In this document: piece by piece, positions 7,321 through 15,867 of the stretch | How the letters are laid out: each line of letters starts with the position of its first letter | Numbering within the stretch: the first letter of the stretch is position 1 | Program-made: the position numbers and the translations under genes | Source: Streptomyces sp. NBC_01353 | GTDB taxonomy: Bacteria; Actinomycetota; Actinomycetes; Streptomycetales; Streptomycetaceae | Assembly (NCBI RefSeq): GCF_036237275.1 | Contig: NZ_CP108352.1 | Location: 5,394,001 to 5,458,000 of the forward strand | Direction: 5' to 3' | Length of the DNA stretch: 64,000 nucleotides | The notes under the pieces: model-generated | Database searches by the model: none | Seen by the model: the letters and a program-made list of their open reading frames with translations, nothing else | What the model was told of the DNA's origin: nothing

Positions 7321-9480
7321 TCACCGGAGAGGGAGGGCGATCAGGAAATCCTCGCCCACGGCGAAGATCCGTCCGTCCCGCTCCTGCGCGACGAGGTGGT
7401 CGACGTCGGTCTGGTAGACCCAACTGCTGTGGTGGGTCTTGAGATCGATGGCGCTGAGCCCCGACGCAACCTTGTTGTAGACGTGTCGTTCGCCCACGAC
7501 CGGGGCCACACTCTCGTATGTGTCGGCGTCCTGCTGCGCGCCGGGTCGCTGCTCGTGCCAGCGGATCTTCCCGTCGGCGGCGCCGACGGCGACGATGCCT
7601 GAGAACCCGGCGGTGTACACCACGCCGTCCCGGACCGCTGAGGGGCCGAAGGCCCTACGCTCTCCGGCTGCGAACGACCAGGCGCGACTTCCGTCGGAGA
7701 GACGAAGGGCCACGAGGGAGTCACCTCCGACATACACGTGCTGGTCGTCCACACAGGGCGGGAGGCGTCCAGGCCCGTACTGGGACGTCAGCTGCCACCG
7801 TGTGGCACCGGTACGCACATCCCGGGTGACGAGGCGCGAGGTGGATTTCTCCTTGCCGAACTCGGCGGAGACGAGCACGCCGCCCCGCATGGACGCGCCT
7901 CCCACGAACGTGGTGTCCCGCTCCGGGTTGACGACCTCCTCCCGCCACAGCTCCTTGCCCGTGGAGACGTCGACGGCGAGGAGGAACGACTTGTCCAGCG
8001 TGGCCCGCGTGCCGCTGGCCCCGGCCAGAAACACGACACCGTCGTCGGCGCAGAGCAACTGTGTGGAGTACATGTTGGCGTTGAGGTCCCTGATCCGCGC
8101 CACAGCCGGTCCTAGATCACCGCTGTCCAGGTCGACGGTATGGATCGCGAACTCCTTGTGCACGTCCTCCCGTTTCTGCGGCACGACGTAGATCTGCTTT
8201 CCGTCGGTGGTGACCGCTTGTGCGGACGTCTCCACCGTGCAGAACCATGCGCTGTCACCCGTCTCCTGGTCCTGGGCGGCAATCCCCGTGCCGGCCACCA
8301 CGGCCACTGCGTCCTCGATGACCAGAGGGAAGCCTCGTTCGTCCTCTCCGCCCACAGCCATCTCGAGGCTCCACAGGGACGGCGGGCCGTCACCGAGCAG
8401 GGGAGCGGTGGGCAGCTTCTCGTTCTCCGCCGTCCTCCCGCTCTGCCACACCCAGGCTCCGCCACCGGCGGCGAGCAGCGCGCCCCCGCCGAGTGCCAGC
8501 AGAGCGCGCCGCGACAGCAGGCGGGAAGCCGCGCGTGGAGAGCCGGCCGACATCGTCTCCGCGTACGGGTCGTCCGCCGGGGCCGGGAGCCGGTGGGGGT
8601 GGGGGAGCCAGACGTCCGTGGCGCGGCGGGCGATGTCCGCGAGGAGGAGGGGCGGGAGGTGGTCCGCGAACTCGCCCTGGCCGTCGTGGAGGTGGGTCGC
8701 CACGTCCGCTGTCGTCGGGCGGGACTTCGGGTCCTTCGCGAGGCAGGCCGTCAGGAGGGGGAGCAGGGACTCCGGGACGCCCGTCAGGTCGGGGGTGGCG
8801 TAGCGGACGCGGTAGAGGAGGTCCGCCGGGGCGCCCGTGCCGAAGGGGCCGTGGCCCGTGGCCGCGAAGACGAGGACGCCCGCGAGGGCGAAGACGTCGC
8901 CGGGCGGGGTGTGTTCCTGGCCGCCGGCCTGTTCGGGGGACATGAACGCCGGGGTGCCCGCCGCCGCGCCCGTGCTCGTCAGGCGGTCGTCGCCGGCCGC
9001 GCGGGCGATGCCGAAGTCGATGATCTTCGGTCCGTAGGCGGTGACCAGCACGTTGGAGGGCTTGAGGTCGCGGTGGACGACGTCCGAGGAGTGGAGTTGG
9101 GCCAGGGCCCCCGCGAGGGCCGCGCCGAGTGCGCGGACCGTCGGCTCGGGAAGCCCGCCGCACAGCGACACCGCGTCGTCGAGCGGCGGGCCGAGGACGT
9201 ACTCCGTGGCCAGCCACGGGGTTTCGGCCAGCGGGTCCGCGTCCACGACGGCCGCTCCGTGCCGGCCGCCGATGATCCGCGCCGCGTCCGTCTCCAGCCG
9301 GAAGCGGGTACGGAAGTCGGCCTCGGAGGCGAGCCTGGCGTGCATCGTCTTCAGGGCGACCGTACGGCCGCCGGGCGTACGGGCCAGATAGACCGTGCCC
9401 ATGCCGCCCGAGCCCAGGCGGGCGAGCAGACGGTACGTGGCGATGGCCGTCGGGTCGGTGTGGGTGAGGGGTGACAGCAT
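7321..9480 (-). CDS. Second membrane Ser/Thr protein kinase with PQQ-like propeller
   Basis: The 719-residue product is a paralogue of the downstream kinase. Kinase motifs are intact: GSGGMGTVY, Lys44 in VALKTM, HRDLKPSN (Asp138), DFG (Asp155), TPAFMSPEQ. A single transmembrane helix lies at about 328-348 (LLALGGGALLAAGGGAWVW). The outer half contains repeated propeller-type Trp/Gly blocks (GKELWREE, GATRWQLT, GSRAWSFA, GKIRWHEQ). Only 4 bp separate it from the upstream pseudokinase stop, so the three genes form one operon. It is an extracytoplasmic-sensing kinase with unknown signal. Confidence 0.9.
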   Translation of the reverse strand: MLSPLTHTDPTAIATYRLLARLGSGGMGTVYLARTPGGRTVALKTMHARLASEADFRTRFRLETDAARIIGGRHGAAVVDADPLAETPWLATEYVLGPPLDDAVSLCGGLPEPTVRALGAALAGALAQLHSSDVVHRDLKPSNVLVTAYGPKIIDFGIARAAGDDRLTSTGAAAGTPAFMSPEQAGGQEHTPPGDVFALAGVLVFAATGHGPFGTGAPADLLYRVRYATPDLTGVPESLLPLLTACLAKDPKSRPTTADVATHLHDGQGEFADHLPPLLLADIARRATDVWLPHPHRLPAPADDPYAETMSAGSPRAASRLLSRRALLALGGGALLAAGGGAWVWQSGRTAENEKLPTAPLLGDGPPSLWSLEMAVGGEDERGFPLVIEDAVAVVAGTGIAAQDQETGDSAWFCTVETSAQAVTTDGKQIYVVPQKREDVHKEFAIHTVDLDSGDLGPAVARIRDLNANMYSTQLLCADDGVVFLAGASGTRATLDKSFLLAVDVSTGKELWREEVVNPERDTTFVGGASMRGGVLVSAEFGKEKSTSRLVTRDVRTGATRWQLTSQYGPGRLPPCVDDQHVYVGGDSLVALRLSDGSRAWSFAAGERRAFGPSAVRDGVVYTAGFSGIVAVGAADGKIRWHEQRPGAQQDADTYESVAPVVGERHVYNKVASGLSAIDLKTHHSSWVYQTDVDHLVAQERDGRIFAVGEDFLIALPLR

Positions 9481-9484
9481 CGCG

Positions 9485-10393
9485 TCAGTTCCAGGGCAGT
9501 TCGGCGGCGAGGATCTCGGACGACTGGCGGGCCAGCGCCGCGACGACCCGGCCGGGCAGCCAGCCGGGGGTCAGCAGCGAACCCGCCGAGCTCAGCACCG
9601 TCTCGTTCGGGGTCGGCGGCGCGAGCGCGGCCAGGACATCGGCCGCGGTGGGGCGGTTCGCGGGGTCGCGGGTGAGGCAGGAAGCTGTCGACGGGCGCAG
9701 GGCCGACGGGAGTTCGGAGCGTTCCGGGACGGTGTGCCCGGTGGACGCGTACGCGAGGACGGCGCCGAGCGCGTACACGTCACCCGGCGGGCGCGGCCGT
9801 CCGCCCGACGCCTGCTCGGGCGCCAGCGCGCCGGGGTCGAGGCCCGGGAGGGTGTTTCGCTGCTCCCCGTCCGGTGCCGCCGCCCGTACCGCGCCGAAGC
9901 ACGTCAGGCGCGGGCCGTCGGAGGTGAGCAGGACGGCGGCGGGCGACACGCCCGCGTGCGTGACGCCCTGTGCGTGTGCGGCGGCCAGCGTCTCGGCGAG
10001 GGCGACGCCGATCGTCCGAACCGTTTCCTCCGGCAACGGGCCGCCGTGCACGGCGAGGGCGACGGGGAGCGGGAGCGCGGGAACGTACGGGGTCGCGTGG
10101 AACGGAGACATGGCCGGATCCGCCACCTCCGTCACCGGGGCGATCCACGGGCCCAGGAGCCGCTGCGCCGCCTGGGCCTCCGTCAGGAAGCGCGTGGGGT
10201 CGGCGCCGGGCAGGGGCGCGGAGAGCAACACCGTACGGTCGCCTTCCGCGCTGCGGGCGACGAAACGGCGGCAGGGGACGAGTTCGGGGGATGGGTCCAG
10301 GCGGGTGATCAGACGGTACGGGCCGATCCGTCGCGCGGACTCCTCGTTCGGGCGCGGCCGTTCCACGTGCGAACCCCCCTGTCGTACGCCCAT
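9485..10393 (-). CDS. Predicted pseudokinase, first gene of the kinase operon
   Basis: The 302-residue product aligns in layout with the two kinases downstream but lacks the catalytic residues. There is no glycine loop (LDPSPELVP instead), the VAIK Lys is replaced (TVLLS, Ser58), HRD reads HAG (146-148) and DFG reads CFG (165-167). Structural motifs of the C-lobe remain: APEQA, GDVYALGAVLAYASTG and a final RPTAADVL helix. It has no transmembrane segment or sensor domain. It could be a scaffold or allosteric partner of the two active kinases. A small inverted repeat (GTTGCT/AGCAAC, 10406-10419) lies just upstream of its ATG. Confidence 0.85.
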   Translation of the reverse strand: MGVRQGGSHVERPRPNEESARRIGPYRLITRLDPSPELVPCRRFVARSAEGDRTVLLSAPLPGADPTRFLTEAQAAQRLLGPWIAPVTEVADPAMSPFHATPYVPALPLPVALAVHGGPLPEETVRTIGVALAETLAAAHAQGVTHAGVSPAAVLLTSDGPRLTCFGAVRAAAPDGEQRNTLPGLDPGALAPEQASGGRPRPPGDVYALGAVLAYASTGHTVPERSELPSALRPSTASCLTRDPANRPTAADVLAALAPPTPNETVLSSAGSLLTPGWLPGRVVAALARQSSEILAAELPWN

Positions 10394-10467
10394 GCCGCCC
10401 CAGCGGTTGCTGGAGCAACAGGAGCCTACTCAAGTGGGGGGAGGGGGTGTGGGGGCGGTGACCCCCG

Positions 10468-10620
10468 TCAGTCCGCCACCGGGTCGTCGGCCGGACGCTT
10501 CGCGCCGATCAGGGACAGCGCGAGGAACGAGGCGCGCGTGATGAGCCCGGCGAGCAGGATCGTGCCGAACCCCTCCACCTGGAACGCCGCGATCTCACCG
10601 CCCAGCCAGGAGGAGCAGCC
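10468..10620 (-). pseudogene. Remnant of a small membrane protein gene beside tRNA-Cys
   Basis: Minus-strand translation ending at the TGA at 10468 gives a coherent C-terminal membrane segment (about 50 residues, including GGEIAAFQVEGFGTILLAGL) and a polar tail KRPADDPVAD. The frame meets a stop at about 10626 with no usable start, so the N-terminus is missing. The layout resembles the end of a small phage-holin-family (PF04020-like) protein; that is a guess. The break point lies about 25 bp from the 3' end of the tRNA gene. Confidence 0.35.
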
Positions 10621-10621
10621 A

Positions 10622-10640
10622 CCGGATCAGGAGGATCCGG
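10622..10640 (-). terminator. Hairpin downstream of tRNA-Cys
   Basis: A 7-bp perfect stem CCGGATC/GATCCGG with a 5-base loop lies 11 bases past the 3' end of the minus-strand tRNA. There is no U-tract. It probably ends tRNA transcription. Confidence 0.5.
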
Positions 10641-10651
10641 GGTCCAGCCAG

Positions 10652-10723
10652 AGACCGTGATCGGAATCGAACCGACGTAACTCGCTTTGCAGGCGAGCCC
10701 CTCAACCACTCGGGCACACGGTC
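10652..10723 (-). tRNA. tRNA-Cys (GCA)
   Basis: The reverse strand folds as a class I tRNA of 72 nt: acceptor GACCGTG/CACGGTC, a D-arm with a 3-bp CCC/GGG stem, anticodon stem CTCGC/GCGAG with loop CTGCAAA (anticodon GCA, plus strand 10688-10690), a 4-nt variable loop and T-arm GTCGG TTCGATT CCGAT. The discriminator base is U73, the expected cysteine identity base. No CCA is encoded. Confidence 0.9.
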
Positions 10724-10959
10724 GTGTTGTGCACGAGTACGACCGTAGGGCGGGGTGGGGAAGGGGCTCAAGGGTTCCGGGCGGCGTGCAACACGACTGC
10801 CATGTGGCGTTCATGGTCGGCCTGTCTGTGGGGTTGCCTGTGGGGTTGTCCGTGGGTCGGGCGGTGCGTCCGTCGGTCCCTCGGCGTACGACCAAGGGAC
10901 CAGGTCGGACCCGACTCCCGACAGGGTCCATTCAGTGTTATGCCCCTTACCCTGGGGCC

Positions 10960-12423
10960 ATGAGCGCCCTCGAACCCCGCGACGCCGACGTCGCGCCCAC
11001 CACCGCCGTCCCCTCCCCGGGCGGCGGATCCGTGCTCGACCGGGACCACCGGGCGCTCAGCATCGGCATCGTCTCCGTCGTCCTGCTCATCGCCTTCGAG
11101 GCGACCGCCGTCGGGACCGCGATGCCGGTCGCGGCGCGCGAGCTGAACGGGATCCCGCTGTACGCCTTCGCCTTCTCCGCGTACTTCACCACCAGCCTCT
11201 TCGCCATGGTCCTCTCCGGGCAGTGGTCCGACCGCGCCGGGCCGCTCGCCCCGCTCACCGCCGGCATCTCCGCCTTCGCGGCCGGGCTGCTGCTCTCCGG
11301 GACCGCCGGCACGATGTGGCTGTTCATCCTCGGGCGGGCCGTGCAGGGGCTGGGTGGCGGGCTGGTGATCGTGGCGCTGTACGTGGTCGTCAGCCGGGCG
11401 TACTCCGAGACGCTGCGGCCCGCGATCATGGCGGCCTTCGCGGCCAGTTGGGTCGTCCCGTCCGTCGTCGGGCCGCTCGCCGCCGGGACGATCACCGAGC
11501 ATCTGGGCTGGCGGTGGGTCTTCGTCGGGATCCCCGTGCTGGTCTTCCTGCCGCTCGCCCTCGCTCTCCCCGCCATCCGCCGTACCGCCTCCGGGCCCGC
11601 CGACCCGGCCGCGCCGCTCCCGCCGTACGACCGGCGGCGGATCCGGCTCGCGCTCGGGATCTCGGCCGGGGCGGGGCTGCTGCAGTACGCGGGCCAGGAG
11701 CTGCGCTGGCTCTCGCTGCTGCCTGCTGCGGTGGGCGCGGCACTGCTGGTCCCGGCCGCGCGCGGGCTGCTGCCGCGCGGGACGTACCGCGCGGCGCGCG
11801 GGCTGCCGTCCGTGGTGCTGCTGCGGGGGATCGCGGCCGGATCGTTCATCGCGGCCGAGTCCTTCGTGCCGCTCATGCTGGTCACCCAGCGGGGCCTGAG
11901 CCCCACTCTCGCGGGCCTGTCACTCGCGGTCGGCGGCGCGACGTGGGCGCTCGGCTCCTGGATCCAGTCCCGGCCGTGGACGGAGCCGTACCGGGAGCGG
12001 CTCGTGGTCTTCGGCATGGTGCTGGTCGCGGCGGCGATCGCCACGGCGCCGAGCGTGCTGATCGCGTCGGTGCCGGTGTGGGTGGTCGCGGTGGCGTGGG
12101 GGTTCGGCTGCCTCGGCATGGGCATGGTCATCGCCTCGACGAGCGTGCTGCTCCTGAAGCTCTCGGCGCCGGAGGAGGCGGGCGCGAACTCGGCGGCCCT
12201 GCAGATCTCGGACGGCCTCTCGAACGTGCTGCTGCTCGCGGCGGGAGGAGCGGCGTTCGCGGCGCTGGGCGGAGGCGCGGTGGGCCACGGCGTGGCCTCG
12301 GGCGCGGGCGCGCACCCGGTGGCCTTCGCGGCGGTCTTCCTCCCGATGGCGGGGGTGGCGCTGGCGGGTGCGTGGGTGGCGACGAGGCTGGGCCCTCGGG
12401 GCGGGCGGCTGACCGGGTGTTGA
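10960..12423 (+). CDS. MFS transporter (DHA2-like)
   Basis: The 487-residue integral membrane protein starts at ATG 10960. After a polar N-terminus it shows regular hydrophobic helices from residue 34, with the MFS motif A region between helices 2 and 3 (SGQWSDRAGPLAPL) and motif C-like glycines (GRAVQGLGGGLVIVALYVVVSRAY). This is a proton-coupled drug/metabolite exporter layout; the count is about 12-14 helices. The substrate cannot be read from the sequence. It stands alone between a divergent tRNA and a small gene. Confidence 0.85.
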   Translation: MSALEPRDADVAPTTAVPSPGGGSVLDRDHRALSIGIVSVVLLIAFEATAVGTAMPVAARELNGIPLYAFAFSAYFTTSLFAMVLSGQWSDRAGPLAPLTAGISAFAAGLLLSGTAGTMWLFILGRAVQGLGGGLVIVALYVVVSRAYSETLRPAIMAAFAASWVVPSVVGPLAAGTITEHLGWRWVFVGIPVLVFLPLALALPAIRRTASGPADPAAPLPPYDRRRIRLALGISAGAGLLQYAGQELRWLSLLPAAVGAALLVPAARGLLPRGTYRAARGLPSVVLLRGIAAGSFIAAESFVPLMLVTQRGLSPTLAGLSLAVGGATWALGSWIQSRPWTEPYRERLVVFGMVLVAAAIATAPSVLIASVPVWVVAVAWGFGCLGMGMVIASTSVLLLKLSAPEEAGANSAALQISDGLSNVLLLAAGGAAFAALGGGAVGHGVASGAGAHPVAFAAVFLPMAGVALAGAWVATRLGPRGGRLTGC

Positions 12424-12454
12424 GGGTGCGGGGCCCTCGGGCGGGCGGCTGACC
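12390..12454 (+). repeat. Direct repeat at MFS 3' end
   Basis: A 25-base GC-rich block at 12390-12414, inside the last codons of the MFS gene, recurs at 12431-12454 with one G fewer. Both contain CGGGCGGCTGACC. It looks like a local duplication with slippage at the end of the gene. Confidence 0.7.
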
Positions 12455-12462
12455 TGGGCTTC

Positions 12463-12756
12463 GTGGCCCTGGGCCCTTGGGGCACTGGTCCCACCCGTGG
12501 GTGGGTCCGGATGCCGGTGCCTCCGGTGCGGGGGGTTCGGACTGAGTCCTCACCGCGCTCCGCGCGATTTCGGGCGCTTCACGTCCGAACAGCCCTCACC
12601 TACGCACCCAGCCCCCGTCGCGATGGCGAAGCCACCGCGAAGTTCGACGTCGACCAGGACGAGTCGTACAAGCTGGTCATCGACGTGGCCACCGGCGATC
12701 TGGAGGACGTCACGCTCATCGCGCGGCGACTGCGCGGCCTGCACGAGGCGACGTGA
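12463..12756 (+). CDS. Hypothetical small protein, start uncertain
   Basis: The last 45 codons (from about 12620) have very strong high-GC codon bias and encode an acidic, well-formed sequence (KFDVDQDESYKLVIDVATG then DLEDVTLIARRLRGLHEA). The first half of the open frame (GTG at 12463) is Pro/Arg-rich and looks non-coding. Either the true start is an unusual codon near 12600, or this is the surviving 3' end of a longer gene. I recognise no family. It precedes the helicase by about 100 bp. Confidence 0.45.
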   Translation: MALGPWGTGPTRGWVRMPVPPVRGVRTESSPRSARFRALHVRTALTYAPSPRRDGEATAKFDVDQDESYKLVIDVATGDLEDVTLIARRLRGLHEAT

Positions 12757-12863
12757 GCTGAGTCGCACCCCCGCCGCCCCCGGGGCGTTCGCACGAGGAT
12801 CCGGCCGGGTCGCCGGTAGGGTGGCCCGGTTGTCATACCTGGACGAGCGTCGAACCGGAGACC

Positions 12864-14654
12864 GTGACTACCACCGCCACCTCCTCCCATCACCTCTCTC
12901 CCGCCTTCCCCGGCCGGGCCCCCTGGGGTACCGCCAACAAGCTGCGAGCCTGGCAGCAGGGCGCCATGGAGAAGTACATCCAGGAGCAGCCCCGTGACTT
13001 CCTCGCGGTCGCGACGCCCGGCGCCGGAAAGACCACGTTCGCGCTGACGCTCGCGTCCTGGCTGCTGCACCACCACGTCGTGCAGCAGGTGACGGTCGTC
13101 GCGCCCACCGAGCACCTGAAGAAGCAGTGGGCCGCCGCCGCCGCGCGGATAGGCATCAAGCTCGACCCCGACTACAGCGCCGGGCCGCTCAGCAAGGAGT
13201 ACCAGGGCGTCGCCATCACGTACGCCGGTGTCGGCGTACGCCCCATGCTCCACCGCAACCGCTGCGAGCAGCGCAAGACCCTCGTCATCCTCGACGAGAT
13301 CCACCACGCCGGTGACTCCAAGTCCTGGGGCGAGGCCTGCCTCGAGGCCTTCGACCCGGCGACCCGCCGGCTCGCCCTGACCGGTACGCCGTTCCGTTCC
13401 GACACCAACCCCATCCCCTTCGTCACGTACGAGGAGGGGAACGACGGCATCCGGCGGTCGTCGGCGGACTATACGTACGGCTACGGCAACGCCCTCGGCG
13501 ACGGCGTCGTGCGGCCCGTCATCTTCCTCAGCTACAGCGGCAACATGCGCTGGCGCACCAAGGCCGGTGACGAGATCGCCGCCCGCCTCGGCGAGCCCAT
13601 GACCAAGGACGCCATCTCCCAGGCCTGGCGCACCGCCCTCGACCCCCGCGGCGACTGGATGCCGAACGTCCTGCGCGCCGCCGACCAGCGCCTCACCGAG
13701 GTCAGGAAGGGCATCCCCGACGCCGGCGGGCTCGTCATCGCCTCCGACCAGGACTCCGCGCGCGCCTACGCCAAGCTGATCCGCGAGATCACCGGCACCA
13801 AGGCCACGATCGTCCTCTCCGACGAGGCCGCCGCCTCCAAGCGGATCGACGAGTTCAGCGAGAACAACGACCGCTGGATGGTCGCCGTCCGCATGGTGTC
13901 CGAAGGCGTCGACGTCCCCCGTCTCGCGGTCGGCGTGTACGCGACGACCATCTCGACCCCGCTGTTCTTCGCCCAGGCCGTCGGACGTTTCGTACGTTCG
14001 CGCAGGCGCGGCGAGACCGCCTCCGTGTTCCTTCCCACCATCCCCAACCTCCTCGGCTTCGCCAACGAGATGGAGGTCGAGCGCGACCACGTGCTCGACA
14101 AGCCGAAGAAGGACGGCGAGGACGACCCGTACGCCGAGTCCGAGAAGGAGATGGCGGAGGCCGAGAAGCAGCAGGACGAGGACACCGGCGAGCAGGACAT
14201 GCTGCCCTTCGAGGCGCTGGAGTCCGACGCCGTCTTCGACCGGGTCCTCTACGACGGCGCCGAGTTCGGGATGCAGGCCCACCCGGGCAGCGAGGAGGAG
14301 CAGGACTACCTCGGCATCCCCGGGCTCCTCGAACCCGACCAGGTGCAGCTGCTCCTCCAGAAGCGGCAGGCCCGGCAGATCGCGCACAGCCGCAAGAGGC
14401 CGGACACCGAGGCCGATCTGTTGGAGCTTCCGGCCGAGCGGCGCCCCGTCGTTTCGCACAAGGAGCTGCTCGAGCTGAGGAAGCAGCTCAACACGATGGT
14501 CGGCGCGTACGTCCACCAGAGCGGCAAGCCGCACGGCGTCATCCACACCGAGCTGCGGCGGGTGTGCGGCGGTCCGCCGAGCGCCGAGGCGACGGCCGGC
14601 CAGATCCGCGAACGGATCAAGAAGGTGCAGGAGTGGGCCACCCGGATGCGGTGA
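12864..14654 (+). CDS. DEAD/DEAH-box superfamily II helicase
   Basis: GTG 12864 is preceded by CCGGAG. The 596-residue product carries SF2 helicase motifs in order: Walker A TPGAGKTT (Lys56), motif Ia VVAPTEHLK, motif II DEIH (144-147), motif III LTGTPFRSD, motif V region VSEGVDVPRLAVG and motif VI QAVGRFVRSRRRG. A charged acidic region (KPKKDGEDDPYAESEKE) follows the core. An ATP-dependent DNA or RNA translocase in the cytoplasm, resembling the conserved Streptomyces DEAD/DEAH protein of RadD/UvrB-like core. A role in DNA repair is a guess. It ends at a strong terminator. Confidence 0.9.
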   Translation: MTTTATSSHHLSPAFPGRAPWGTANKLRAWQQGAMEKYIQEQPRDFLAVATPGAGKTTFALTLASWLLHHHVVQQVTVVAPTEHLKKQWAAAAARIGIKLDPDYSAGPLSKEYQGVAITYAGVGVRPMLHRNRCEQRKTLVILDEIHHAGDSKSWGEACLEAFDPATRRLALTGTPFRSDTNPIPFVTYEEGNDGIRRSSADYTYGYGNALGDGVVRPVIFLSYSGNMRWRTKAGDEIAARLGEPMTKDAISQAWRTALDPRGDWMPNVLRAADQRLTEVRKGIPDAGGLVIASDQDSARAYAKLIREITGTKATIVLSDEAAASKRIDEFSENNDRWMVAVRMVSEGVDVPRLAVGVYATTISTPLFFAQAVGRFVRSRRRGETASVFLPTIPNLLGFANEMEVERDHVLDKPKKDGEDDPYAESEKEMAEAEKQQDEDTGEQDMLPFEALESDAVFDRVLYDGAEFGMQAHPGSEEEQDYLGIPGLLEPDQVQLLLQKRQARQIAHSRKRPDTEADLLELPAERRPVVSHKELLELRKQLNTMVGAYVHQSGKPHGVIHTELRRVCGGPPSAEATAGQIRERIKKVQEWATRMR

Positions 14655-15066
14655 GGGTGGACGGGCGTGGAGCCCGGATGCGGTGAGTGTCGAGGGGTGT
14701 GGGGTCGGCCCGTACGCGGGGGCGTACGGGCCTTTCGCGTTTCATGGGCTGTCCGTCGGGGTTGTCCGGACACCGTGTGCGTCGCTCGTATCGTCGATTT
14801 TGTCCGGCGAATCTCCTTGACCGGCTGACTTCCGCCTCGAACCGACCGTATCCGGTCGCTCGCGCCCGGATTCTGGACGAGGTCTTCCGCTGAGCGGAGT
14901 GGCTCGCTACTGTCCCCCGCAATGCAAACGCCCCGTGGCAGCGCCGCCGCGGAGCGCAGCCGGTGCGCATGGCCTGCCGGCGGCCTCTGACGTGCGTCGC
15001 CGCGGGACCGGCGCCGCTGCTCTCGTTTGAAGGTCCGCCGTCACTCACTCCGAAGGAGAGGGCGTC
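14655..15066 (+). other. 412-bp intergenic region before the IclR gene
   Basis: No gene is supported. It contains a direct repeat of 15 bases (CCCGGATGCGGTGAG) at the helicase end and about 30 bases later, then the terminator at 14707-14732, an AT-richer section with CCTTGACCGG near 14815 that may be part of the IclR promoter, and GAAGGAG just before GTG 15067. Confidence 0.5.
14707..14732. terminator. Terminator after helicase gene
   Basis: An 11-bp perfect stem GGCCCGTACGC/GCGTACGGGCC with a GGGG loop is followed by TTTCG. Confidence 0.8.
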
Positions 15067-15708
15067 GTGACCGCGGAAACCTCCCAGACGCTCGACCGGG
15101 GCCTCAGGGTCCTCAAACTGCTCGCCGACACCGACCACGGCCTGACCGTCACCGAGTTGTCCAACAAACTCGGAGTGAACAGGACCGTCGTCTACCGTCT
15201 GCTCGCCACACTCGAACAGCACGCGCTCGTACGACGCGACCTGGGCGGTCGCGCCCGGGTCGGCCTCGGTGTGCTGCGGCTGGGCCGCCAGGTCCATCCG
15301 CTGGTCCGTGAGGCCGCGCTGCCCGCGCTGCGCTCGCTCGCCGAAGACATAGGCGCGACCGCCCACCTCACCCTCGTGGACGGGGCGGACGCGCTGGCGG
15401 TCGCCGTCGTCGAACCGACCTGGACCGACTACCACGTGGCCTACCGCGCCGGTTTCCGGCACCCGCTGGACCGGGGCGCGGCGGGCCGCGCGATCCTCGC
15501 GGCCCGGCAGGGCAGCCTGATCGAACCCGGCTACACGCTCACCCACGGCGAGCTGGAGGCGGGCGCGAGCGGCGCGGCGGCTCCGCTGGTCGGGGTCACG
15601 GGCATCGAGGGCAGCGTGGGCGTCGTGATGCTCGCGGACGCGGTGCCGGAGCGGGTGGGGCCTCGGGTCGTGGACGCGGCGCGGGAGGTCGCCGACGCGT
15701 TGCGCTAG
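15067..15708 (+). CDS. IclR-family transcriptional regulator
   Basis: GTG 15067 has GAAGGAGAG upstream. The 213-residue product has an N-terminal winged helix-turn-helix (about 6-65, LTVTELSNKLGVNRTVVYRL) and an IclR-type effector-binding domain (about 75-210, including RHPLDRGAAGRAILAA). It would bind DNA as a dimer and respond to a small molecule; the regulated genes are unclear because no enzyme gene is adjacent in the same direction. The family usually has about 250 residues, so this is a somewhat short member with a compact C-terminus. Confidence 0.85.
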   Translation: MTAETSQTLDRGLRVLKLLADTDHGLTVTELSNKLGVNRTVVYRLLATLEQHALVRRDLGGRARVGLGVLRLGRQVHPLVREAALPALRSLAEDIGATAHLTLVDGADALAVAVVEPTWTDYHVAYRAGFRHPLDRGAAGRAILAARQGSLIEPGYTLTHGELEAGASGAAAPLVGVTGIEGSVGVVMLADAVPERVGPRVVDAAREVADALR

Positions 15709-15800
15709 GGCGCGCGGCGGTTACGGGGTTCACGTGCGCCGACCCGGGGGCGACCCGGGCCCATGGGGTGGGCCGACCTGTCAGGGCAGCGTCCCCGTGG

Positions 15801-15865
15801 GTTGTGCCCACCCCCCAGACTTCGTCCGGGGGGACCCCAGCCCCAGCGGAACAGTTGCCCACAAC
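15801..15865. repeat. Composite intergenic palindromic repeat, copy A
   Basis: The outer arms GTTGTG/CACAAC match the repeat at 23071-23118. The right half shares CCCCAGCGGAAC and TTGCCCACAAC with that copy. The left inner arm is replaced by a second hairpin (CCCCC, AGACTTCGT, CCGGGGG) that I remember as another common Streptomyces intergenic repeat. It lies between two convergent regulator genes and may serve as a terminator. Confidence 0.65.
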
Positions 15866-15867
15866 TG

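Noticed and set aside
10687-10959. Upstream extension of the MFS transporter
   Set aside because: The extended frame runs from within the tRNA gene and reads as Arg/Val/Gly-rich non-coding sequence; the MFS sequence begins at ATG 10960.
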